Source: CAIWHR01 sp963717695 (GTDB lineage Bacteria > Pseudomonadota > Gammaproteobacteria > Burkholderiales > Casimicrobiaceae). Taken from it: a DNA stretch of 64,000 nt. The notes below the pieces were generated by a model that did no database searches, was not told the DNA's origin, and saw only the letters and a program-made list of their open reading frames with translations. Numbering within the stretch: position 1 is the stretch's first letter; each line of letters opens with the position of its first letter. Of the stretch, positions 46,302-54,601 are shown one piece after another. Location: the NCBI GenBank assembly GCA_963717695.1, contig CAVQWR010000006.1, forward strand, positions 620,001-684,000, in the 5' to 3' direction. The translations under genes and the position numbers were made by a program.

Positions 46302-46325
46302 GCGGCGGCGCAATGGCGCCGCCGC
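46302..46325. terminator. GC-rich hairpin downstream of the HAF-like gene
   Basis: Ten-base perfect stem (46302-46311 with 46316-46325) and a four-base loop, 22 bp past the stop at 46347. No U tract, so termination is uncertain; it may act as a 3' stabiliser. Confidence 0.4.
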
Positions 46326-46346
46326 GTCCGGGGGAAGGTGCGCGTG

Positions 46347-48725
46347 TTATGGCGCCGGCAGCGCCTTGGTGAGATTGGCGTTGGTGAGGCCCTTGTCGGC
46401 AAGCGTCAGCGTGCCGTTCGCGTTGACGTCCTTCAGGAAATTCGCCGCGGTCACCGGCTGCGAAAGCTGCGCATTCACGAGGCCCAGGTCGCCGACCGAC
46501 ACCACGCGGCTCTGATTGACGTCGCCCAGCAGATATCCGACGCGCATGACGCCGGACCCGTTGGTGCCGCCGTCGGCGGACGCCACGCTGCTCACGGTCA
46601 CGGTCACGTACTGCTTGTCCGTCACGCCCGTCAACGGCACCGTCATCGTGTTCGCCTTGAAAATCGGCGTCCCCGCCGTCGCGATGCCTTCGGTCACGCT
46701 TGCCGTGCCGCCTGTGACCGGCTTGTCGAAGGTGAAGACCATGTTGTGATTCGGTCCGATGCGCGGGTCCGTCGTCGGATTGGTGGGGATGGTGCTCGTG
46801 ACCAGGTCGAACAGCCCCGCCGCCCCATGCGTCCGTTCCGCCATCGTGACGGCGACACTCGGCGCGAGCGGAGGCGCGACCACGCGGGTAAAGACGCTCG
46901 GGCCGGCACCGTCGGTGTAGGTCAGCGTGTTTCCGGTTACGGTCACGGTTGCGCTTCCGCCCGCCGGATTCGACAGGCCCCATTGGCCGTTTGTGTCGAG
47001 GAGCGTCGTCGCGACGAACGCACCCGTGCCCGGGTTCCACGTGTACGTGCCGCGCTCCATGCCGTCCTGCCCGTTCGGGTCGCCCGGCGGCCCGTCCTCC
47101 GCCATGAGATACGTGCCGTTGGCAAAGAACGAGATGACGGCCGAGCTGTCGGCGCTCGTCGTGTCGCCGATCACCCAGCTACCGACGATGGGGCTGCTGC
47201 CGGTCGCCAACGCCAGGCTCGAAGCGCCGCCGCCACCCGGAAAGCTCGCCGTGAGATAGTTGCCCAGCATGGTGACCGTGACGCCCGAAACGCCGCTGAT
47301 GCCCGACGCGCCTTCATCGCCATTGGTGTCGAGCAGCGTGGTCAGCGCGAACGCGTGCGTGACCGGATCCCACGTGTAGGTGCCGCGCTCGAAGCCGTCG
47401 ACCCCCGTCGGCGCATCGGCGGCAGGCGCATCCTGGATCTGGTAGTACGTCCCGTTGGCGAGGAAGACGATGACGTTGGCGCCCTCGCCGGTGTTGTCCG
47501 AATTCGAGTACGAGCCGACGATCGACTGCGCCGGCGGCGATGCAGCATAGGCCGCGAGATAGCCGACGGGAAATTCGACGATGAAGCCCTCGGCGTTGCC
47601 GTTGTGGTTGCCGACACCCCAGATCCGCGTTCCATCCGCGGACACGCCCTCGACGGCATCCAGCGTCCAGCCCGTGAGGTCGACCCCCGCGCCAGACACG
47701 ATCGTCTGGACGTCGTGCCAGCCGCTGGCGTTGCGAAGCATGCTTGCCCCGACGGCTCCCTGCGGGTCATACAGCTGCATTGCCGCGACGGAACCGTCCG
47801 AATTCATGCCTCCGAGGCCATTGATTACCCAACCGGCCGCGGGGGTCCCCAACAGCGTACTGGTCGCTGTGGTCGCGTTGTAGATATACAGCTCTCCATA
47901 GGGTGCAGCGGGGCTGTCGCCGACGACCAGGGCCAGTTTGCCGTCGGGAGAGACGGCCTGAGCAAAGCTCCAAGTGCCCCCCGTCAGAAGAGGAATGGCG
48001 GAGACGCCAGCACCCTCGACATAGCGGAACGCGGCGTTGCCCGGACCATAAGGTTTGCCGCCGCTGATAACGGTGTTGCTGCTGGTGCCCACCATCACGG
48101 ACCCGTCGGACGACACCGTGTGCCCGGCGGTGAAGCTCGCGTTGTCGCCGGCGTTCAGGAACGGGATCGCGGTGACCGTGGGACCGGCGACGGTGTATCG
48201 GACGGCCTGAAGCTGGCCCGCGCCACTGTACTTCGCAGCGCCGTACAGGATCGAGCCGTCGCTCGATATTGCGGTGGCCATGCTCTGCTGCGGGAAGCCC
48301 GGCAGGGTGCCGAGATCGATCTGGGTGAGATCGCTGGTCTTGACGCGCACCGCGTGACGCTGCCCCGTCGCGACCGGATTGAAGTGCGCCCGCGCGGCGA
48401 TGAAGGCGGCGTCCGGCGTGATGGCCGACGCGATGACCCCATTGACATCGATCACGCCGGGCACGAGCGGCGGCAGCGCAACGATGCCACCAGTGGAGGT
48501 CCAGAGAAAGGCCGTGTCATTGCCGACCGAGCCGGAGTTCGCCGCCGAACCGCCGACGGCGTAGAGGACGGTGCCGACACGCGTCGTGTCGCGCACCTCG
48601 CTTTGGGTGATGCCGCCGGGAAGGTCGCCGACGCCGTAGAACGTGACCTGGGACAGGCCGATTGCCGGCATGAGGAGCAGCATTGCCGCCGCGAAGAAGG
48701 TGACACGGGTTCGAACAATTTTCAT
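46347..48725 (-). CDS. Secreted HAF-like repeat protein with shared tail
   Basis: 792 residues. The start at 48725 opens a signal peptide (VTFFAAAMLLLMPAIGLS). Residues 25-400 have repeats like those of the extracellular HAF family (ATAISSDGSILYGAAKYSG, GHTVSSDGSVMVGTSSN, AQAVSPDGKLALVVGDSP, VEGVSADGTRIWGVG), probably a beta-propeller. Two copies of a domain of about 110 residues follow (SIVGSYSNSDNTGEGANVIV and PIVGSWVIGDTTSADSSAVI, each ending in TTLLDTNG). The shared tail diverges at its start (MAERTHGAAGLFDLVTS instead of SRKVHGAAGTFDLPL) and ends GDVNQSRVVSVGDLGLVN, DVNANGTLTLADKGLTN, TKALPAP. Uninterrupted frame. Confidence 0.85.
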   Translation of the reverse strand: MKIVRTRVTFFAAAMLLLMPAIGLSQVTFYGVGDLPGGITQSEVRDTTRVGTVLYAVGGSAANSGSVGNDTAFLWTSTGGIVALPPLVPGVIDVNGVIASAITPDAAFIAARAHFNPVATGQRHAVRVKTSDLTQIDLGTLPGFPQQSMATAISSDGSILYGAAKYSGAGQLQAVRYTVAGPTVTAIPFLNAGDNASFTAGHTVSSDGSVMVGTSSNTVISGGKPYGPGNAAFRYVEGAGVSAIPLLTGGTWSFAQAVSPDGKLALVVGDSPAAPYGELYIYNATTATSTLLGTPAAGWVINGLGGMNSDGSVAAMQLYDPQGAVGASMLRNASGWHDVQTIVSGAGVDLTGWTLDAVEGVSADGTRIWGVGNHNGNAEGFIVEFPVGYLAAYAASPPAQSIVGSYSNSDNTGEGANVIVFLANGTYYQIQDAPAADAPTGVDGFERGTYTWDPVTHAFALTTLLDTNGDEGASGISGVSGVTVTMLGNYLTASFPGGGGASSLALATGSSPIVGSWVIGDTTSADSSAVISFFANGTYLMAEDGPPGDPNGQDGMERGTYTWNPGTGAFVATTLLDTNGQWGLSNPAGGSATVTVTGNTLTYTDGAGPSVFTRVVAPPLAPSVAVTMAERTHGAAGLFDLVTSTIPTNPTTDPRIGPNHNMVFTFDKPVTGGTASVTEGIATAGTPIFKANTMTVPLTGVTDKQYVTVTVSSVASADGGTNGSGVMRVGYLLGDVNQSRVVSVGDLGLVNAQLSQPVTAANFLKDVNANGTLTLADKGLTNANLTKALPAP

Positions 48726-49336
48726 GTCGGGGATCCGTTTGGAAGTCGTGGACGAGGCGTGCGGATCAAACATCGATTGCGCAAAGCGATGGCTGCACGC
48801 TCGCACCGGGCAATGGCGAGCGCGTCCGGTCACGCGCGTGGATTCGCGTGACGATCAAATCGCTGGGTATGAATCGGCGCGCCTGGCGCGCACGCGGGGC
48901 ACGTTGCGTCGCGAGCGCACGGGCGCAGCCGCCCTCGTCACGGCGCCGCAAGGCGCACGTCCGGATCTCGCATGAATTTTCCCCTTGCCCGATGCATGTT
49001 CGTACGCGAAGCAGTGGTCCCGGGCAACCCCGCGAATCCCCGCTGCGTCATTGCGCGGATCGAGCTCCCGGCGCTGTCATCAGGGCGCGCGGCGCATCGA
49101 TCCCCCGCATGCCGGCATCATCCATGCGGTGCGCCGACATGTCCAGCGCAACAGCGCGAAAAATACGATGCTGGCGGACTTGTAGTCCACGGAGATGAGA
49201 CGGACCGTGATGGGCCGGAATCCGAATCCGATTGCCGCCGGCCATTTGGCGCGCACGCGTTCGCCGCACCGCAACATCCCATGCCCGTGCAAGTTGGCGC
49301 GACGCGCACGTGAGGCGCGCGTCGCGTCAAGCATCG
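48726..49336. other. Intergenic region, no gene seen
   Basis: 611 bp between the HAF-like gene and the stop of the next peptidase gene. A ten-base GC hairpin (49299-49308 with 49318-49327) lies just past the peptidase stop without a U tract. No recognisable coding sequence. Confidence 0.5.
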
Positions 49337-52149
49337 TTACGGCGCCGGCAGCGCCTTGGTGAGATTCGCGTTGGCGATCGCCTTGTCGGCAACGCTGAGC
49401 GTCCCGCTGAAGTTGACGTCCTTCAGGTAGTTCGACGCATTCACCAGCTGCGCCAGCACCGCATTGACGAGGCCGACGTCGGCCACCGACACGGTGCGGC
49501 TGGCGTTGACGTCGCCCGCGAGGAAGCCCACGCGCGCCGCGCCGACGCCGCCCGTGCCGCCGTCGGTCGAGCCGACGTTGGTGAGCGATACGGTCACGTA
49601 CTGCTGGTTCGTCACGCCGGTCAGATTCACGACGACGGTGCTGCCCACGACCGACGAGCTTGGCGTCGCCGTACCCTCGGTGACCGTGGCGGTCCCCGCG
49701 TTGAGCGGCTTGTCGAAGGTGAAGACGATCTGGTGCGCGGGTCCCTGCCGCGGCTCGGTCGTTGGCGCATGGTTGACCGTTGGCGGCGTCGTGAACGTCA
49801 GCGGCAGGTCGAACGTACCGGCCGCGCCGTGCACCTTGCGTGCGACGATGCCCTGCAGCACCGGTGTCGTGCCGGCACCGCTGGTCACCGTGAGCGTCGC
49901 GGACGGAAGCGCGGTGTTGAATGCCATGGGGTTGGTGACCGTGCCCGAGGCATCCGGATGGCTGCCCACGCTGCTGCTCGTCACGGTGACGGTGTACGTG
50001 CACATCGTGCCCGCGGGCAGCGTCGCCGCGGTGACGACGAGCGTTCCGCCCCCGCCCGACGCCGCGAGCGATGCCACGCACCCCGCTCCGCTCACCGACG
50101 CGCTGGGGCTCGCGGCGTTCACGACGCCCGCCGGATACGTATCGGTGAACGAGACGCCGGTCAGCGCGCGCGTGTTCGTGTTGGTCAGCTGGATCGTCAG
50201 CACCGATGTCGTGCCCGTCGTGATCGACGGCGGCGCGAAGCTCCGTGCCGCAGTCAGCGTCAGCACGCTGCGCACCGCGGCATCCGCCATCACGATGCCG
50301 ACACCCGAGTCGCGATCGGCGCCGACGGTCGCTTCGATGTCGAGGCCGGAACTGAGGAGCGCCGTCGTGATCTGGGCCTTGGTCAGCGAGCCTTCGCCGA
50401 TTTGACCAGCGCGGCGATCGACGCCGCGGTCGGCGCGGCGGCCGACGTGCCGCAGAAAGTGAGGAATCCCGACGTGGCGGTCGCACCGCAGTCGGATGCG
50501 GTCAGGTCGACCTTGGCCAACGTTGTCCCGCCGCCCGTGCCAAACTTGAAGTTGCCGGGTGTGATCGCGGAGCCATCCGGGTTGTAGAAGATTTTCCGGG
50601 GGCCGTCCGAGCTGTAGTAGTTGACGTGGACGCCGGTGCCGCCAGTGAACACGCCGGCGCCGATGGGACGCACGTCGATCGCCGCGGCCGTGAGCGCGCT
50701 CGCCGCGGCATTGTGGCCAAAGGTGCTGCCGGTGGTCGAGTCGCCCGCGGTGATGCGCCCGCGATTGGTGTCGATGCGAATGGCCCGCGCCACTGCCGCG
50801 CTGCCGTACTTGACGACGTAGATGCGCGCGTTGACGCCGAACGAGCCGGTATTGCAGAACGCAAAGTCGACCGGGTCCTGCGTGCCGGTCTGAAAGTCGC
50901 CGGTCCAGGAGCACAGCAGCGCGGTTCCCGTGCTGTTGCCGACGAGGATGTCATAGTCGTTCGCCGAGTGACCGAGCTGGTCGCTCCACTTGAGGCTGAT
51001 GACGCTGGTGTCGCCGGTCAGCGTCGTGTAGTTGAGGCCCGAGGGAAACTGGTGCAGCGAAATGCCGCCCGCCGGCAGGCTCCCATTCTTGGCCGTTTCC
51101 TGGGTCGTGATAAATGCGGGAATCGCCATGGCGCTCGCGACGAAGTCGCCCTCGTAGGTGCCCGACTGCGTCTGCGTCTTGTTGCCCGAGTTCGCCGCCG
51201 AGGAAAAGTAGAGCGCGCCCGCCGCTGTCACCGTGTTCACCGCCAGTGACACCGGGCCGTCCTGGAACGCGCCCTCGTCGAAATATGTGACGTCGTCGAC
51301 GATGATGTGGCAGCCGGCGGCCTGCAGCGACGTGATGTTGGTCGCGAACGACGCCTCGCTGGTGAAGGCCGTAGCGAATTCCAGCGTGGCGCCCGGCGCC
51401 ATGTCGTGGATGATCTCCATCATCGCCGTGCCTTCGTCGCCGGTGCCGGCCTGGCCGGCCAGCACGAGGGTGCCCGCCGGCAGGTCCAAGGATGTGATCC
51501 GTGCGGCGAGCGAATCGACGCCGTCGGACAGCACGCAGACCTTGACGCCGGTGCCGTCGATGCCGGAGCTCTGGACGAGGTTGGCCTTGTGCGCGGTGAC
51601 GCCCTGCCAGTTCGCGGCGCCAACGTTGGTGATTGCGCCGCCGATGTCGGCAACCGATTCCGGCCCCTCGATCCAGCGATTCGTGCGCACCCTCTCCTTC
51701 GGTCCGATCGAGCGCACGTCGCTGCGCTGCGCGATATCGACGAGGGCGGTGATCGGCACGCGCGCAGTGATCGTTCCGTAGACCGGGAACTCCTCGACGT
51801 CGTAGGCGCCGCTCGCCTTCACCACCGCGACGAGCTCAGGCGTCACCTCGCCCTTGATCACGACGAAGACCGTCCGGTCCGCAGCGACGTTGGCGTCGAT
51901 GAACTCCTGCACCTGGGGTTCCCATCCCTGCGGGATCGCACCGCGGGTCGGCGCGAATGCACGCGACGCAAGCAGCAGCATCGATGAAATCTTCTTCTCG
52001 GCCGGCGTCCGTTGCGCCATGCCTCCCACCGGCGCCGGCACGGACACGGAATCCCCGGGCGTCGAAGTCTGCGCCAGCGCATTGCCTGCGCCGAGCAGGA
52101 AGACGAAAGCGAGCGCAAGCAGATTGCGACGCGACGACGTGACGTTCAT
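49337..52149 (-). CDS. Secreted S8-like serine peptidase (Asp-Glu-Ser type) with shared tail, one frameshift
   Basis: About 937 residues. Signal peptide (NLLALAFVFLLGAGNALAQ) from the start at 52149, which has GGGAGAG upstream. The catalytic region has Asp in VKVCVLSDGVDSLAARI (about 206) and Ser in FCGTSAAAPTAASIAALV (about 566). Where ordinary subtilases have His, this protein has GDEGTAMMEIIHDMAPGA (about 238), suggesting a Glu as in sedolisins, or the adjacent His. A frameshift near 50395 separates AALVKSA from SLTKAQITTALLSSGLDIE. A DUF11-like domain follows (LTNTNTRALTGVSFTDTYPA), then the tail from VARKVHGAAGTFDLPLTF, ending GDVNASRTVSVADVGLVN, DVNFSGTLSVADKAIAN, TKALPAP. Confidence 0.82.
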
Positions 52150-52239
52150 GCGGCTCTCCCTGATCCAGGCACTGCAGAAGTGCGCGCGAAGAAAATCTCG
52201 CCCCGCGCGATACCGGAAGCTCGAAGCAAGTCCGGTGCC

Positions 52240-52278
52240 AAAAAGAAGGGGGCCGCCGTCTCCGGCAGCCCCCTTTTT
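52240..52278. terminator. Bidirectional intrinsic terminator
   Basis: Imperfect stem of about ten pairs (52248-52258 with 52262-52273) flanked by TTTTT on the plus side (52274-52278) and AAAA-rich sequence on the other (52240-52244), so it can work in both directions. It ends transcription of the IPTL-CTERM gene (stop at 52325) before the peptidase start at 52149. Confidence 0.75.
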
Positions 52279-52324
52279 CCGGTTCAATCGCCGCGGGCTT
52301 TGATCACCCGCGTGCGAGCGTTTC

Positions 52325-53992
52325 TCAGGCCTTGCGACGCATCATCAGCATTCCGGCGCCACCGAGCATGAGCGCGAGGAGCAGCAGCATCCACTCGTTC
52401 AGCGTCGGGATCGGCGTGTTGTTGACGATGCCGGCTGCCGTCCACGTGTAGGTCGCACCGACCGGGTCGAGATTGCCTCCCGGACCGATCGCCTGCACCT
52501 TGAACGTGTGGCTGCCGTTGCCCACCGAAACCGTCGTCGGCGACGTGCAGGCGAAGACCGTGCCGCCGTCGAGCTGGCACTGGAACGTCGAGCCCGCGAT
52601 GCTCGAGGTGAACGTGAACTGCGGGTTCGGAACGCTCGACGGGTTGGTCGGGAAGCCCGTGATCGTCGTGACCGGCGGCAGGTCGAACGTCGCGGTGACT
52701 GCTTGTGCCGCCGACATCGTGACCACGCAGGTGCCGGTGCCCGAGCAGCCCGCGCCGCTCCAGCCCGTGAACGCCGAGCCGGCATTGGCGACGGCCGTCA
52801 GCGTGACGGTCGAAGCGGCCGGGAACGCGAAAGCACACGTTCCAGGACAGGCGATGCCCGCCGGCGCGCTCGTCACCGAGCCTGTGCCCGTGCCGGCCAG
52901 CGTGACCGTCAGCGTTTGCGGACCCGCGGTGAACTGGGCATTTACCGTCGTTGCCGCGGAGAGGTTCACCACGCAGGTGCCGGTGCCGGAGCAGCCGCCG
53001 CCACTCCAGCCCGCGAACGTGTCGGCGCCGGTTGGGGTGGCCGTCAGCGTCACGGTCGTTGGATTCGGGAACGCAAAGCTGCATGTCACGCCGCAGTTGA
53101 TGCCGGCCGGCGCGCTCGTCACGGTGCCCGTGCCCGTGCCCGACTTCGTCACGGTGAGGGTGACCGGGGGAAGCGGCGGAGTAAACGTGGCAGTTACGGT
53201 CGCCGCCGCGGTAACGGCGACGACGCAGGTGCCGGTGCCGGAGCAGCCGCCGCCGGACCAGCCGGTGAACGTCGATGTGCCCGTCGCGGTTGCCGTCAGC
53301 GTGACGGTCGAACCGGGATAGATGTCGGAGCAGGTTCCGGGGCCGGGGTTGGTGCAATTGATTAGACCGACGTCGCTGACGACGCCGCCCGTGCCGCCGC
53401 CGGCCAGGACAACCGTCAGCGGCTGGCCGACGATGACGTCAAACGTCGCCGTCAGCGCCATGTCGTAGTCGACGAATGTCGTGTCCGTGACGGCAGACGT
53501 GCCGCCCGGCGTGGGCTTGATGTTGTACGTGCCGAGCGGCGTCGCCGGGTCGACACTGAACGTGATCTTCTCGACGAACAGGTTGTTGCCGGTCGCGGAG
53601 GGCCCGAGGCCGATGGTGTTGCGGCCGAGGTTGTCGTCGTTGTCGGGATTGAGCAGCGCGCTCGGCAGCGCGAGGACGGTGGCGTCAGCGGTGCCGGACG
53701 ACGTGTCGTTGTAGATCGACCCGGTGAAATCGCGCGCGGTGATCTGGAATGCAACGGGCGGCGTTGCCGGCGCCGTCTGGAGGATGCGGAAGGCGGCGCC
53801 GATCGTCGCGGTGGCGGGCGCATCGACGCGCACGTCCATCGAGAAGCTCGAGCCCGGGGTGACCTTGGTCGAAGTCGCTGCGCCGCCGGGAACTGCAAAG
53901 CGGGAGGTCACCTGGCCGATTGCCGCGGTGGATACAAGCGCCCCCAGCGCAACCAGTCCTACTGCCTGACAAAAACGCTTTCCGAATCTCAT
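52325..53992 (-). CDS. IPTL-CTERM surface protein with cohesin-like N-terminal domain and repeat stalk
   Basis: 555 residues. Signal peptide (VGLVALGALVSTAAIG). Residues 25-190 form an all-beta domain with cohesin-like features: a GSSFSMDVRVDAPATATIGA strand pair near its start, FVEKITFSVDPATPLGTYNI near its end, then TFVDYDMALTATFDVIVG. Residues 195-440 hold three repeats of about 78 residues (GTGTVTSAPAGINCGVTCSF, FAGWSGGGCSGTGTCVV), each with Cys pairs, as in bacterial InlB_B/Listeria-Bacteroides-type stalks. A Pro-rich Ig-like domain follows, and the C-terminus is IPTLNEWMLLLLALMLGGAG then MMRRKA: the IPTL-CTERM sorting signal (motif, membrane span, basic end). It is the only protein in the cluster with this signal and without the shared tail. 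An ATG at 53992 directly follows an in-frame GTG; GGGGAG precedes both. Confidence 0.83.
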   Translation of the reverse strand: MRFGKRFCQAVGLVALGALVSTAAIGQVTSRFAVPGGAATSTKVTPGSSFSMDVRVDAPATATIGAAFRILQTAPATPPVAFQITARDFTGSIYNDTSSGTADATVLALPSALLNPDNDDNLGRNTIGLGPSATGNNLFVEKITFSVDPATPLGTYNIKPTPGGTSAVTDTTFVDYDMALTATFDVIVGQPLTVVLAGGGTGGVVSDVGLINCTNPGPGTCSDIYPGSTVTLTATATGTSTFTGWSGGGCSGTGTCVVAVTAAATVTATFTPPLPPVTLTVTKSGTGTGTVTSAPAGINCGVTCSFAFPNPTTVTLTATPTGADTFAGWSGGGCSGTGTCVVNLSAATTVNAQFTAGPQTLTVTLAGTGTGSVTSAPAGIACPGTCAFAFPAASTVTLTAVANAGSAFTGWSGAGCSGTGTCVVTMSAAQAVTATFDLPPVTTITGFPTNPSSVPNPQFTFTSSIAGSTFQCQLDGGTVFACTSPTTVSVGNGSHTFKVQAIGPGGNLDPVGATYTWTAAGIVNNTPIPTLNEWMLLLLALMLGGAGMLMMRRKA

Positions 53993-54105
53993 CACTGACT
54001 CCCCGGTTTCCGGAACAATTTATTCACTGCGAACAAGCCTCAGGCGTGGATAGTAACAGCAGCCCCTCAATACGGGAACCACTTTTTGCGCGGTGCGCGC
54101 GCCGG

Positions 54106-54175
54106 TTACGCCACGGGCGAAGGCCCGGTCAGATCGTTGTTCGTGATTCCTTTTTTTTCGGTCGCCGCGACGATT
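54106..54175 (-). pseudogene. Decayed second orphan fragment of the shared tail
   Basis: On the minus strand a short stretch reads GSIVAATEKKGITNNDLTGP then SPVA and a TAA stop (54108-54106), resembling the family ending GTLTVADKGITNANLTKALP. KGITN and LT are exact; the calcium-loop aspartates are lost and a stop occurs in frame shortly upstream. Too degraded to be functional. Position between two family genes supports the assignment, but the similarity is short. Confidence 0.5.
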
Positions 54176-54180
54176 GAGCC

Positions 54181-54601
54181 GCGGCACTCGTGCCTTCACC
54201 AATCGGACGAATGGACAAGACGCCCGGACGGCCACTCGTGGAATTGAATCACAATAATCTGGAGCAGGCCAATTCTTGCCGGTATGTTTAGGCGTATTCC
54301 GTTGTCATGCGGTGAAAATCCAACAGCGGTGTCCCCGGCGGCGCCCCCGTAGAGCGCCATGGTGCGGTGCAAAAAAATGCAACGGAGCGCCGCTTTTGAC
54401 ACCCGCAAGGCACTGGCGCGCCAATTTGAAGCAAGAAATGGGCAAGGGTTAACCCGCGTCACCCTTTCGGAGCCCGGACCACCCACATCGCGCCCCGGCT
54501 CCAGATCAAGCCTGCGCTGGCAAGCCCTGATTCGCTGCAGCGGCCGGGCGCCCGCGGAACCGGCTCGCGTCTGCGCCTCCCCTGCCGTCCCACCGCCATC
54601 G
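54181..54601. other. Intergenic region, no gene seen
   Basis: About 420 bp between the tail relic and the stop of the next gene. Locally AT-richer around 54240-54300, which may be promoter sequence for the IPTL-CTERM gene. No convincing coding sequence. Confidence 0.4.
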
